Positions 1 through 9,934 of a DNA stretch of 61,527 bases are shown one piece after another. This stretch comes from a virus: positions 1-61,527 of the IMG/VR virus record IMGVR_UViG_3300009506_000028. One strand, 5' to 3'. Position 1 is the stretch's first letter. Each line of letters begins with the position of its first letter. Position numbers and translations under genes: made by a program. The notes under the pieces were generated by a model. The model was not told the origin of the DNA. It did no database searches and was given only the letters and a program-made list of their open reading frames with translations.

Positions 1-144
1 GATCTGCTTTTCCATGTTGTCAGCCATCATCCGCAACTTTCCGGCCTTCTTCTTATCGGCAGCGGAGAGGGTTGGCTCTGCTGGTGCGGCGGGCTTTTCT
101 TTTGCCGGAGCTGGTTTCTCTGCTTTTGCGATAGGTGTCTCTGA
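1..144. repeat. Direct terminal repeat, left copy
   Basis: These 144 bases are identical to the last 144 bases of the window. The giant leftward gene is open through both copies, and joining the ends gives a frame divisible by three. The repeat is therefore best read as the overlap of a circular or circularly permuted assembly. A physical terminal repeat is less likely because it would fall inside a coding sequence. Confidence 0.95.
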
Positions 145-3100
145 AATGACATTGATCTGTGATTTTGAAAAAACCTTGTATTCAGGCTCCAGTGCCGTCT
201 CGCCATTTCCGGCATGAATAGCCCCATCATATCCAGCCGATCTAAACCACCCTACCCACTTGGCATTGTCGAAGACTCTGAAAGCGTCCACATAGAGATC
301 GTTGAGTGCTGCAGGGTTATTTTTTAGCAACTCTCCTACTGATTGATATTTATCAGCGTAATTTTCCTCCCAGTTATTGGTGTTCTTAATTGCATCAGAA
401 AGAGCAATCGCAATCTCCTCGGCCCTCTTGTTGCCAAGCGCCTCTGAGATTTGTTTGAAGTCGATAAATGGATCATCTGGCGTGTTGATAACAGGGTTTT
501 CAATAACCAAATTAGCCGTTATGATGCGCGGGTTTTCTACTACCTCATTGCGATTGTTTGGTGATTCTGCATAAGTCCTTGCTGCCTCTTCGTTTCCAAA
601 GCTGATCGCACCAAGGCGAGACTGTACCCCGCTTTCTTTGCCATATTGTCCGCGGTAAACAGTAATCGGTTGCCCTTTTTCATCCACTGCTTTATTGGTC
701 TTTTTCTCCTCAGCCTTCTCTGGCTTGAGGTTAATGTACTCCGCATAGTGGCGGGCAACGTTGGCGCGGGCTTCCCCAAGCTCGCTCCAGCTATGGCCGT
801 TGATCGGTCTTATGGAACTCCAGTCCTTGGAGATATCGTGGCGCTGTTCTGGTGTCAGCGCGTCCCAAATTTCCGGCAGTTTGTTGTAGACATCGATGGG
901 TACGATAACGGTGGACGGCATATAGCTCCGTGTCTCTCCGTCCTTGGTCATGAACTCATTACTCCCCCTTTTGAGTTTCATCATCGGCGTATCTTCACTG
1001 ATATCACTGCTATGACTTACCCCCACGACATCCGGCTTAAACGGATAATGAGCAACACGCCACGCCTTGGCGGTCTCGCTGTTCCTGGAATGGAGTCCAT
1101 AATTGCCATTACCAAGATCAAAGATAGCGGGGGTATGCTCGCCTACATACGGAGTGTTTTCTGGATGATCGACATACCAGGCTAGTGCTTTTTTCACCTC
1201 TTCTACCTTGGAAGCATGGTCAGCACCTTTTATCTTGCTGGCAATTTGATCCGCTGTCATGGTCTCCTTTTTGGAGTTTGTAAGTGTATTAATCACCGCC
1301 CCTGCAAATCTTGGTCTTCCATCCTTTCCCTTGTGTGGCGCGGCTTCCGCGGGTTTCTTCTCGGTTTCTTTTTTGGGCTCGGCCTTAACCGCTTCCTGCT
1401 TTGCCTGGAGCTGGGCTTTGCGGATCTCCTTCACTAGGGTCTTATGTTCTTTGCGGTAGTTAGGGCGGCTGAGAACCCAGGACAGATACCCGGGATCGGT
1501 CTTGGCGATATCGTAAACAGAGGTCCCTTTGTGCTTACCGTCTGGCATGATTGTGTGATCTAGCGGTGCCGGAGCGGCGGCAGGTTTCTCGACCGTGGCA
1601 GCCTGGCGCTGTTCCTGGTGCTGTTTGGCAACCCAGTCATAGGCGGGTAGGTTCTGATCCCCATTCTTGAGCCATTGCTTGAACTCGGTGGCGCTCATGT
1701 GGGCAATGGAGCGGATGCCGTCCCAGCCTGGCTCATAGTTGGCCAGGTAACCCTTGCGGGCTGCGTCGACCGAATCAAACCCCAGCATGACCTTATGCTC
1801 ATCAAACTTACCATCATGCTTATTCTGGTCAACCACATAGACATCCTGGCTGTCAGTATTGGGACCAATGAAGGTGTCCACCTGGTCACCGTCAGCGCCC
1901 TCGGTACGCTTGAAGTAGCCGTAATGGTTGGCCATCTTCTGAGACCATGGCTTGCCGGCCTCGTCGGTACCGCTACGCTCTGATCCCTGCGGGTTTTCAA
2001 TGGTGACATCCAGACCGGCGATCTTGAGGTGGCCCTTCTTGTAGTTACCGGCTTCTATCTGCGCCTGGCTCGGCGGCTTGATCTCATTGGTCGGACTGGT
2101 GGCCGCCTCATGCGCGGCCTTATCGACCTCGGAGGAGATCAGGGGTGTAGCGTTGTTGTCCTCGATGACATCACCGTTTTTATCCTGCCAGACACCAGGC
2201 TCCTCCACCCCGTTTTCAATGTACTGACGTACCTGGGTACCATCTGGTAACTCATGGGTAGCCTTGAAGGCGGCAGGCTCCTCCTGGATTGTGGCAGCGG
2301 GTACCGGTGCCGGTTCCTCCTGCTGTGCCGGCTCCAGTTTTGGTTGTGGTTGTGAGGGCGCTACTTCCTCCGGCCGTCCGGATGGTGGTGCTTGAAGTAC
2401 TCCACCTGTCGCAGTCGCTTCCTCGCCTCGGCTTGGCTCAGGTTGTCCTTGGAGAGGTTTTTCCCCTCCTTGCTTTTCACCTGGTACCCGGTCTTGGTTT
2501 TCTCGATCATAAGGTGTCACTCCTCCTTTCTGTTCAGACTGAGGGATAACCGCAAAGCGTCCAGCTACCTCCGGATGAGGGATGATCTCATGTGGGATCT
2601 GTTGGGAGGCCAGGTATTCAGACCGACGTTGTGCTGCCTTTTCGGTCAGGGGCGGAGTGCGGCGCTGTGTCTCGGTCGGGGCGGCGGCCTGCTGTCCCTC
2701 CTCGAGATCCTGGGCCATCCGTTGCATGGTGCCCTCTGGCGCTTTTTGCACCTGCTGGGCCTGCTGCATTGCCAGCTCCATGGCATTGGGTTCCTGGGCC
2801 ATCTGTACCGCCTGGTCGGCGTTGACGTGGCGCACAGCAAGGCGCTCGGCGGTCAGTGGTTCGTCATTGGCCTGCAGTCTGGCGGCCATGGCCTCAATGT
2901 CCTGCTTGTAGGCCTTCTCATCGATCTTGCCATCGTCCTGCATGTAATCGGACTTGTTCATGCCGATTTGTGCCAGGGCGCGGTAGTAATCACCCTCCTT
3001 GTCGATGATGGCGTTTTCGTTCTGTTGGTCATTCTCCAGGAGATCCACAAGCTCGCGTCTGGCTTTCTCCTGGTTTAGTTTGGCGGCCGACTTGGCCAGG

Positions 3101-4299
3101 TCATCATCGGCCGGGCTCTCCTGTGATAGCTGGTCTGCCTGCTCGGTGACACTATCAAGCGCGGAGTCAGGCACCAGGCTAAGCTGGTCCTCATTGGCGG
3201 CACCCTTAACCAGATCACCCTTGCGCTTGGCGTCGATCATCTTGTCGTAGGCATGCGAACCAATGTAACTAGCACCACCCATGACGGTAGTAAGGAGGAA
3301 GGTCTGCGGTGCGATCTCCTTGAATGAATCAATGTAATCAGACAGGGAGGTAAAGCTACGCTCAGGACCGGATTCTATCCCGGCCTCACGCTCAACGTTA
3401 TGCTGCCCTGTCTGTGTAACCGTCTCAGTGGCAAGCTCGGTACCATACAGGCCAGCCATCTTAGTCAGGAACCTGGAGGCGACATTCGCGCCCAACTTCT
3501 CCACCAGTTTGTTGCCTGCCTCCTTGCCCATGAGTTTCCGGACAAAACCACCGGCCAGTTTTCCGACCGGGGTTCTGACGATCTTGAGGTCGACCATGTT
3601 GCCGATCGCCTCGGGGATCGCTTCATAGAGACCGTGTTCAGTGGCCAGCTCGTCCAGGCCGCCCTTCATCGCCTTCTCCCAGTCATCCTTGGTGAAGGCC
3701 TTTCCATTGGCCTCGGCTTCCTCTTTCATGGAGTCATAGACAGTGTTGAGGAACTGAGTACGGTCCATCTTGTAGGCGGCGGCACCAGATGCAGCGCCAC
3801 CAGCCAGGTAGCCGGCTACTGTTGCACCCGGGAAGGTGGTACCCCCACCGGCAGCGGTCAAGCCGGTAGTTGTGGCCAGGCCAGTAGCGATACCAGGAAC
3901 CGCCGCATTTAGGGAATAAGCAAGGTTTTGGGGAAGTTCGCGGATATCATTGCGGGTGATGCCCCACAGGACCTCCTTTTCTCCGCCAGGTCTCTGGAGG
4001 CGTCTTTTCTGCAGGGCGGTAGCGTACTCGGTGAGTTTGTCATGCCAGTCGGTTTCCGCCTTTGGGTCGGAGCCCTCTGTCATGGCAGCAAAGGAGCCAG
4101 CTATCTGTACGGGGAGATCGGCAATAGCTCTGCCGATATCACCGAGAGTGGATCCTTCTTCCTGTGGGGTTTGGCCTTGTCCGATTTGTTGGAGGCCGGA
4201 TATTACCTGATCCCCATTATCGGCGTTGTCAGTATCCGTGTTGTCAGGAGCATCTGAAATACCGGCCGCTTTATTCAGCCGGTCGAATACATTGGCCAT
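1..4299 (-). CDS. Giant polyvalent protein, N-terminal 1,433 residues (continues at 61383)
   Basis: This is the 5' part of an 11,400-nt gene that leaves the window at base 1 and resumes at 61383, giving 3,799 residues in all. The ATG at 4299 follows an AGGGGG ribosome site. Residues about 130-360 are Gly/Ala-rich with hydrophobic stretches, as in ejected virion proteins. Residues about 400-740 are Gln/Pro/Glu-rich linker. Residues about 755-880 (GHLKIAGLDVTIENP, then a GYF..T.GADGDQVD core) resemble the inorganic-pyrophosphatase-like domain of polyvalent proteins. Residues about 913-960 (DGKHKGTSVYDIAKTDPGYL) resemble the ExoX-type C-terminal domain. Residues about 1210-1375 begin VYRGQYG and match an ADP-ribosyltransferase-like segment. 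It is the last gene of the virion operon and is probably packaged and injected, which is inference. Domain calls are by eye. Confidence 0.85.
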   Translation of the reverse strand, partial: MANVFDRLNKAAGISDAPDNTDTDNADNGDQVISGLQQIGQGQTPQEEGSTLGDIGRAIADLPVQIAGSFAAMTEGSDPKAETDWHDKLTEYATALQKRRLQRPGGEKEVLWGITRNDIRELPQNLAYSLNAAVPGIATGLATTTGLTAAGGGTTFPGATVAGYLAGGAASGAAAYKMDRTQFLNTVYDSMKEEAEANGKAFTKDDWEKAMKGGLDELATEHGLYEAIPEAIGNMVDLKIVRTPVGKLAGGFVRKLMGKEAGNKLVEKLGANVASRFLTKMAGLYGTELATETVTQTGQHNVEREAGIESGPERSFTSLSDYIDSFKEIAPQTFLLTTVMGGASYIGSHAYDKMIDAKRKGDLVKGAANEDQLSLVPDSALDSVTEQADQLSQESPADDDLAKSAAKLNQEKARRELVDLLENDQQNENAIIDKEGDYYRALAQIGMNKSDYMQDDGKIDEKAYKQDIEAMAARLQANDEPLTAERLAVRHVNADQAVQMAQEPNAMELAMQQAQQVQKAPEGTMQRMAQDLEEGQQAAAPTETQRRTPPLTEKAAQRRSEYLASQQIPHEIIPHPEVAGRFAVIPQSEQKGGVTPYDRENQDRVPGEKQGGEKPLQGQPEPSRGEEATATGGVLQAPPSGRPEEVAPSQPQPKLEPAQQEEPAPVPAATIQEEPAAFKATHELPDGTQVRQYIENGVEEPGVWQDKNGDVIEDNNATPLISSEVDKAAHEAATSPTNEIKPPSQAQIEAGNYKKGHLKIAGLDVTIENPQGSERSGTDEAGKPWSQKMANHYGYFKRTEGADGDQVDTFIGPNTDSQDVYVVDQNKHDGKFDEHKVMLGFDSVDAARKGYLANYEPGWDGIRSIAHMSATEFKQWLKNGDQNLPAYDWVAKQHQEQRQAATVEKPAAAPAPLDHTIMPDGKHKGTSVYDIAKTDPGYLSWVLSRPNYRKEHKTLVKEIRKAQLQAKQEAVKAEPKKETEKKPAEAAPHKGKDGRPRFAGAVINTLTNSKKETMTADQIASKIKGADHASKVEEVKKALAWYVDHPENTPYVGEHTPAIFDLGNGNYGLHSRNSETAKAWRVAHYPFKPDVVGVSHSSDISEDTPMMKLKRGSNEFMTKDGETRSYMPSTVIVPIDVYNKLPEIWDALTPEQRHDISKDWSSIRPINGHSWSELGEARANVARHYAEYINLKPEKAEEKKTNKAVDEKGQPITVYRGQYGKESGVQSRLGAISFGNEEAARTYAESPNNRNEVVENPRIITANLVIENPVINTPDDPFIDFKQISEALGNKRAEEIAIALSDAIKNTNNWEENYADKYQSVGELLKNNPAALNDLYVDAFRVFDNAKWVGWFRSAGYDGAIHAGNGETALEPEYKVFSKSQINVISETPIAKAEKPAPAKEKPAAPAEPTLSAADKKKAGKLRMMADNMEKQI

Positions 4300-4308
4300 G
4301 GTGTCCCC

Positions 4309-5466
4309 CTAGTAGCCGAAGTCTTTTAGCCCCCCTTCATAACCATTCTGCCGGAGCCAAGTATCGGCCTCTTTCCTGGTCTTGGGGCTGCTGTCTGAAC
4401 CTAAAAGGTTTTTAAGCTCGGCAGCGATACGCGCCCGTGTCCCGGATGCGCCCCCGCTTGGGGCTGGGGATGGGGTGCCCGCTGCTCCCGCTTCATTGTA
4501 AGGATACCACTGACCTCCCTGGAATGCTGCGGGGATTTTCTGCTCACCGACCTGGAACCCTTCCTTGTCATAGATGGGATTGGAGATCGTGCCGATCTTC
4601 GCCTCGCCAACCTTTGGAGTGGTGGCGGCCATGTCAGCAATATAACGGCGGGTATCAGAGTCCATGCGGGCCCGGGCATTGCCGGAAGCGGCAGCGACAC
4701 GGGTACCCTCAAGCTGACGCTGTGATGCTCTGTCGGCCACGACGTTGCGGCCCATGCCGACGTTGTTCTGACTGATTGCCTGATAGAGAGACTGGACCAG
4801 TCCAGGAGTCGTTCGCGGCATGTTGCCAAGCGCCTGGGCAATAACATCAGGAGACAGCCCGGTAGTCGTGGTGCGGCGCTTGCCTCCCTCGGTGACCGTG
4901 GTCTGTGACGGACTCAGCCCCTCGAGCATCTGCCGGAGATTTGACAGGTTGAAGTCATCACGCTGCTGCGCCTCAAACATCAGCTTTGAGATCAACGCCT
5001 CGGGTTTGAGCTGGTAAGGCGTCCCGGCAACCCGCCCGGTTCTGGTATCAATCCAGTTTCCCTCCTGGGTTTGCTGGATCGGGCTCTTGACTCCACCAGG
5101 GACAGCGGGGCCGCCCTCACGCTCAAGACCGCGGTAGACCTCCGTCAGGCGCGGAGCATCGGCAGCGGTAGGGCCTCCCGTGGCGCTGGCAGTGCGTCGG
5201 GTGGGTTGTCGTGCTGGAGTAGCTGGACTGGCCACAGAGGCCGGAGCGGCTGGAGCGGTGGGCGTCGCCGGTGCCGTGGTCGTCTGTGGTGGATGGTACT
5301 CAGGCGTCGGAGGCGGTCCATTGATCGCCTCGTTGATTGCCTTGCCAATCACATCGATCGCGCTCACCTTGCTCGGTGGCGGCGGCTTGATAGTCAGCCC
5401 GCCCGGGTAGTTTACGTTGTCCTCCTCCCGCGGCAGGGCGTCAGCAATGTCTCTAATCAGTCCCAT
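4309..5466 (-). CDS. Probable internal virion protein (385 aa)
   Basis: I do not recognise a specific family. The first 150 residues are Pro/Ala/Thr-rich and low complexity. The rest is mostly helical and polar, with a conserved-looking stretch of arginines and alanines around residues 230-270. It sits immediately before the giant polyvalent gene and after the 651-residue coiled-coil gene, with gaps of about ten bases, so it is almost certainly co-translated with them. Its position at the end of the virion operon suggests a core or ejection protein. There is no signal peptide or membrane segment. Confidence 0.7.
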   Translation of the reverse strand: MGLIRDIADALPREEDNVNYPGGLTIKPPPPSKVSAIDVIGKAINEAINGPPPTPEYHPPQTTTAPATPTAPAAPASVASPATPARQPTRRTASATGGPTAADAPRLTEVYRGLEREGGPAVPGGVKSPIQQTQEGNWIDTRTGRVAGTPYQLKPEALISKLMFEAQQRDDFNLSNLRQMLEGLSPSQTTVTEGGKRRTTTTGLSPDVIAQALGNMPRTTPGLVQSLYQAISQNNVGMGRNVVADRASQRQLEGTRVAAASGNARARMDSDTRRYIADMAATTPKVGEAKIGTISNPIYDKEGFQVGEQKIPAAFQGGQWYPYNEAGAAGTPSPAPSGGASGTRARIAAELKNLLGSDSSPKTRKEADTWLRQNGYEGGLKDFGY

Positions 5467-5477
5467 GGCGAACCTCC

Positions 5478-7433
5478 TTATAATTGATAAACATAGCTCA
5501 CACTCACCGAGTCGGAGCGGGACTGTGCCTGTGACAGTGACTCACTGGAGCTGTAGCTATTGCTGTTTGACTGGCTATATGACTCACTGGTGCTGTGGCT
5601 CAGTGACTCGCTATAGTTGCGGTTGACCTGTGACAGCCTGGCCGCTTGAATCTGTGCCTCAAGGGTGCCAGATGCCCGGATATTCTCCGCCACAATAGTG
5701 GCCACAGCGATCAGTTTATCGATATTTGCCCGCGCTTGACCAAGGGATAGCTGACCCTCATTGATCGCCAGGTTTGACAGGGCGCTGTACTCAGCCACAT
5801 CCGCACGGGATCGCGCCTCGAGTCCGCCAATCTTCGCGCCGTAGGTCTGTACCCTGGAATTGAGGAGCCCTATCAAGGCCTCCAGTCGTGAGGCTTCACC
5901 GGCCACCTGGTTGCGATACGCTTCCACCTGGGAAGAAAACTCCTCGATAGGTAGGCGTCGATTTACCGTGATCTCGCTATCCAGGACCGCCTTCTTGGCG
6001 TCGACCATGCTGGAGTAACCGGCAACCCGAGAGGCATAGGCGTCTGACTTGGCCCGGAATATGTCGATCTTCCTGGCCTCAGCATCCACCTGGAGCCCAT
6101 AGGCACGGTACTCCTCGGACTTGGCCCTGGTCTGCGCCTCATAGGCGGACACCAGGGAAGCATGAGCGGCTACGATCGCCTGATTGGTATCTGCGGTGAC
6201 CTTCGCGGCGTTGACCTGCTCGCGGTAAACCGCCACGGTTTGCTCGACGGCAGCGATTCGCGCCTTGTAAATTTCCACCTGTTGAGTGTTCAGCTCACCC
6301 AGGAGACGCAACCCCTCAAGACGGGCACGATACTCCTCCAGCTTGGACAGGGCGGCGCGTAGCTCCGTCTCAAAGACGGCGGCGGCAGCCTGATAGGCTC
6401 CTACACTGGCGTTGTATAGGCCGACCTTGGCGTTAAAGATATCGATCGCCAGGGTGGCCGTCAGGCGACGGGCTTCAAAGGCGCGTCCCATGCGGCGGTC
6501 ATAGTCCGCCAGGAGCGCCCCCTCCATGTTGAGCGCTGACTCGATAGAGTGGCGACGGTTGTCCTGTTCAAGCTCAGCCTGCTTGATCATGATATCGCGG
6601 GAGACAGTGGAGGAGTTTTCCTGGGCCTTTCGGATAGCCTCAGACTCAGCCACCAGGATGGCCCCAGGAGGCAGGCGAAAGCCACGGGATCCGATGCCCT
6701 GGTGGATGCCGGTTATCTCGCGCTGTGACAGTGCATCCTCACGCGCCCGCCCGCGATCCCATATCGCCTGCTCCACATCAGGATCAAGTCCGGTACTGGT
6801 GCCATTGACCCAGGCCTGTAGCTTCTCCTGGAGGGTGGAAAGGACAGAGGATACATACCCTGACTCACCCCACTCCATCGTCGGATCTGGCGCTGAGGGG
6901 GCGGTTGGAGCGGTAGCTGAGAAGGTCGGCAGGCCGATATCACCAAGGACCGGGATCTCCAGGGACAGCAAGGTAGGCACATCCGGAATGACGACATCCG
7001 GCACATCCGGTACCGACACATAGGTCAGCTCTGGCGCGGCCGGCAAAGTGGCGTCAAGCGGTGATGGCAGCGCAATGTCCAGGTTAATCACCGGGTCAGT
7101 CTCGGTGAACTCGGGGACATCCGGCACAGTGAACAGGGACACCTCACCTCCGTAGACAATGCTGTCAGGCGGCTGTGGGAAAGAGGCGACAAGATCGGAA
7201 GGTTCCACCGGATCATCAGGCAGGTCGATATCACGGATCACTTTGTCGATCGGGCCCAGGGTGACACTGATATCAGGGATCTGCGCAAGCTGATCCGCCA
7301 GGTCAGTGGCGGCGCTGACAAAGTTTGTGGTTCCCCCTACATATTCACCGCATGAATCAAAGCCAGTCACTACTGGTTCGATAGGGACCAGGGTGATAGG
7401 GGTGGGGTCTGGATCTTCCCATATTAGTGACAT
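5478..7433 (-). CDS. Coiled-coil virion protein with Ser-rich C-terminal tail (651 aa)
   Basis: Residues 1-190 are rich in Pro, Asp and Val with repeated VPDVP-type patterns. Residues about 200-600 are long Ala/Glu/Arg/Gln helices, typical of a coiled-coil rod. The last 45 residues are dominated by Ser with Tyr, Asn and Gln. This shape fits an elongated virion core or tail needle protein, but no family is recognised. It lies between a tail-type gene and the two last virion genes. The Ser-rich tail is unusual and may be a multimerisation or modification region. Confidence 0.75.
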   Translation of the reverse strand: MSLIWEDPDPTPITLVPIEPVVTGFDSCGEYVGGTTNFVSAATDLADQLAQIPDISVTLGPIDKVIRDIDLPDDPVEPSDLVASFPQPPDSIVYGGEVSLFTVPDVPEFTETDPVINLDIALPSPLDATLPAAPELTYVSVPDVPDVVIPDVPTLLSLEIPVLGDIGLPTFSATAPTAPSAPDPTMEWGESGYVSSVLSTLQEKLQAWVNGTSTGLDPDVEQAIWDRGRAREDALSQREITGIHQGIGSRGFRLPPGAILVAESEAIRKAQENSSTVSRDIMIKQAELEQDNRRHSIESALNMEGALLADYDRRMGRAFEARRLTATLAIDIFNAKVGLYNASVGAYQAAAAVFETELRAALSKLEEYRARLEGLRLLGELNTQQVEIYKARIAAVEQTVAVYREQVNAAKVTADTNQAIVAAHASLVSAYEAQTRAKSEEYRAYGLQVDAEARKIDIFRAKSDAYASRVAGYSSMVDAKKAVLDSEITVNRRLPIEEFSSQVEAYRNQVAGEASRLEALIGLLNSRVQTYGAKIGGLEARSRADVAEYSALSNLAINEGQLSLGQARANIDKLIAVATIVAENIRASGTLEAQIQAARLSQVNRNYSESLSHSTSESYSQSNSNSYSSSESLSQAQSRSDSVSVSYVYQL

Positions 7434-7445
7434 GATGCGCCTCCT

Positions 7446-8594
7446 TTATACCGCTACCCAATTGGTGGGAACTGTTAGCTTTCCATCGGCACCAAAGCGT
7501 AGGATCGCGTGTGTGTTGGATAACAAGTCCTTCATGCCGACCGTCTCCGAGTACTCTGATTTAGCTATCGCTTGATAAGCATAGCTACCGTTTGGCATTT
7601 CCAGGTCTACCACCGCAAGCGGAGCTGGGCCTGGTGGGTAATAAAAATCCCCGTTATTGTCTCCACGCTCAAAACCAAGTGACTTATGAAAATATCCCAT
7701 AAGGGTGTCGCAGTCGCTAACCTCCCCCGTCTCGGTGTTGGTGACCTTGTTCTCTGCAATCACAAGCTGAAAAGAGACCGGATTTGTCAGATCGCTATAG
7801 GCCCACTCCACAAACAGATCCGGGTCCCATCGATAGACAAAAAGCCCTAGTTTGTCCCATGTCATCACAGCGATCTTGCGTTGGAACTTCCCATTTATCG
7901 TGGCGGTACCAGTGAAGTAGTAGAGCCTGGCTGTCGTTCCTGGTACTGGGGCTGAGTTATGGCTTCCATCTGTATTGTAGTAACCCTCCAGGCATACCGC
8001 ATACGGCGGGTTGTAGACATTAGCTTTCATCCGGTAGGTTGACGGCAAAGTGGCGGGGGCAAAGATTGCCTCTCCCTGACCTGCCGATAGCTGCGCAAAA
8101 TCCACCACAATATCGTGAAACGGGTTATAGATGGAGATAGTAAAACCAAAATACAGCGGGGTCGCTGTCGACCAGGATATCCCGCCATAGAAGTAGTAGC
8201 CACCAAGACCAAGATCACCGGTTTCATCCACCATGTCAGTCAGTGCAATGGACACGTCATCTGTGAAGTAGTTGCCGGTAAAGTCTGGCAGATCGCAAGG
8301 ATTGCCAAGCGTCAACTCGATCGCCTCCCTGGCCGCCTCAATAAGCGGCGCAATGGGGAGTAGTGCTGGCGGAACCACTTGCGGTACAGCATGGATCTCG
8401 ATGGTATTGTGACCAAAGGATCGGGATACCCTGACGGTGACACCAGGGACTACCTGCCGCTCACGCTCTGCGCTATTGAGGTTGCCCATATAGGATTGCA
8501 GGCGGCCAAGCTCTACCCTGGCCATGCCGATATATTGCTGTGCAATAGTCTGGTCGCCTGTCAGGATGATCCTGGCTTCTAGGTAGTCCCTCAT
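7446..8594 (-). CDS. Structural protein, tail or fibre associated (382 aa)
   Basis: The protein has no recognised family. It contains many aromatic and Gly residues in beta-type patterns after an Ala/Glu helical N terminus (about residues 1-45). The start codon overlaps the end of the preceding repeat-rich gene by four bases, so the two are translationally coupled. The region between residues 100 and 380 looks like a secreted-type beta fold with few Cys. Its position among fibre-like genes makes a tail-associated or receptor-interaction role likely, but this is inference. Confidence 0.7.
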   Translation of the reverse strand: MRDYLEARIILTGDQTIAQQYIGMARVELGRLQSYMGNLNSAERERQVVPGVTVRVSRSFGHNTIEIHAVPQVVPPALLPIAPLIEAAREAIELTLGNPCDLPDFTGNYFTDDVSIALTDMVDETGDLGLGGYYFYGGISWSTATPLYFGFTISIYNPFHDIVVDFAQLSAGQGEAIFAPATLPSTYRMKANVYNPPYAVCLEGYYNTDGSHNSAPVPGTTARLYYFTGTATINGKFQRKIAVMTWDKLGLFVYRWDPDLFVEWAYSDLTNPVSFQLVIAENKVTNTETGEVSDCDTLMGYFHKSLGFERGDNNGDFYYPPGPAPLAVVDLEMPNGSYAYQAIAKSEYSETVGMKDLLSNTHAILRFGADGKLTVPTNWVAV

Positions 8595-9883
8595 GCCCGT
8601 CGCCTTATGGGTTTGGTGTTGAGGGTAAAGGTCTCGATCTCGAAGTTCGCCCCGGCATCATTGCGGATCTCATACTGCCAGTACCGTCCCTGGAGTCCGC
8701 GCCCGAGTTTCTGTTTGTAGGAGTGGATGGCTGTCTCTCCGGTAGAGACAAGCCGATACTCTCCTGGTGGTTTGCCGTCCGTTGTCACGGTAAGGATGAG
8801 GTCGCCGGTCGCGGTGTAGCCAATATAAGCACAGACCGCCTCCTTGATGTTCTCGCCAAACTGCCCCTCACCGGTTACCAGGTCATCCCTGCCTGATTTG
8901 ATGACAGAGGCGATCGCGGCAGTATTGTCCAGGTCGCCACCGATAGCAAAGATCCCGGAGTCATTCACTCCAAGGATCACCCCACCAAACTCGGCAAATG
9001 ACTCAAAACCGTAATTACTGTAACTGCTCAGCCCAAAGACCTCGGTATTCAGGGCAAAGCCGGAGGTCTTCGCTACGGTGCTGCGTGGCTGTGTCGCCTC
9101 GAGCTGCAGCATAGGCAAAGTAACCGCGGCCTCACCAATAACATCAATGTGCCCGGCAGCATCTAGGGACAACACAGGAAGGATGACGGCAGCCTGGCCA
9201 ATAATCCCGGTGGAGCCCTCGGCGGACAGCGCAAGCGCGGCAAGCCTTGCCGTCATGGTGCCATGGATACCGCTCTCTCCAGCGGCCTCCAGGGTCAAAA
9301 CCGGCAAGGCTTTGGCAAGGGTGCCTATCTGCTCACTAAAGCCTGAGGATGATAGCGTGAGCGCGGGCAGCACTCGATTAAAGGTGGCGTACTCTCCAGC
9401 CTCTCCGATGGCGCTTAATGTCAGCGCGGGGAGATCCGCGATCATATTGTTGCCGTTATTGGCGACAAGTGTCAGCGCGGGAAGGGCTTTCTCGAGTGCG
9501 CCAAGGCTGCCATTCAGGCCGCTGGCGGAAAGGGTCAGCGCCGGCAGGAATGGATCAGCCTCGCCATTGATCCCCACCTCACCGGAGGCGGTCAGCGTCA
9601 GCGCCGGGAGCGTCAGGACACTGCTGTCACCATAGGCGGATATGGTCAGTGATGGGAGATAGGCGTAGCCATCCAGGCCAAGATTGCCGTCAAAGAAGAC
9701 GATACCCGAGGCGCTCTGTGTCGCGTTCGCGGATTGGGTCGTCGGTGCACCACGGACAGCTACCGCGCTGACAGTCTGTGTTGCGGTTGCTGACTGAGTA
9801 GTCGGCGCTCCACGCACAGCGGTAGCGCTGGCATTTTGCGTAGCCGTAGCATTGAGGACGATAGTCGCTAGTACGTCAGCCAT
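8591..9883 (-). CDS. Repeat-rich fibre-like protein (430 aa)
   Basis: Two repeat types are visible. Residues about 1-60 carry ATQ repeats around the unit AVRGAPTTQSA, seen twice. Residues about 75-285 carry roughly ten copies of a 20-25 residue unit with the core LPALTLSASG followed by a Gly-rich turn, which suggests a beta-solenoid or stacked strands. The last 140 residues are non-repetitive and could form a globular tip. The TTQSATATQ motif recurs in the 1,510-residue protein encoded at 22775-27307, so the two may be partners or share a modification. This is probably a tail fibre or head decoration, with no family identified. Confidence 0.75.
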   Translation of the reverse strand: MADVLATIVLNATATQNASATAVRGAPTTQSATATQTVSAVAVRGAPTTQSANATQSASGIVFFDGNLGLDGYAYLPSLTISAYGDSSVLTLPALTLTASGEVGINGEADPFLPALTLSASGLNGSLGALEKALPALTLVANNGNNMIADLPALTLSAIGEAGEYATFNRVLPALTLSSSGFSEQIGTLAKALPVLTLEAAGESGIHGTMTARLAALALSAEGSTGIIGQAAVILPVLSLDAAGHIDVIGEAAVTLPMLQLEATQPRSTVAKTSGFALNTEVFGLSSYSNYGFESFAEFGGVILGVNDSGIFAIGGDLDNTAAIASVIKSGRDDLVTGEGQFGENIKEAVCAYIGYTATGDLILTVTTDGKPPGEYRLVSTGETAIHSYKQKLGRGLQGRYWQYEIRNDAGANFEIETFTLNTKPIRRRA

Positions 9884-9904
9884 GTCATACCCCCGTTATA
9901 GTAA

Positions 9905-9923
9905 AAGGGGCCCGATGGGCCCC
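9905..9923 (-). terminator. Rho-independent terminator after the 264-aa gene
   Basis: A perfect 7-bp stem (GGGGCCC/GGGCCCC) with a three-base loop is followed on the minus strand by TTTTACTA. It lies between two virion genes and probably reduces read-through into the repeat-rich fibre gene. Confidence 0.7.
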
Positions 9924-9934
9924 GGTAGGGGTTT

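Noticed and set aside
999-1006. Single TGATATCA words at about 999, 7268, 55584 and 57411
   Set aside because: They occur alone inside coding sequence, without the 11-bp phasing, and are expected by chance from Ile-Ser or Asp-Ile codons.
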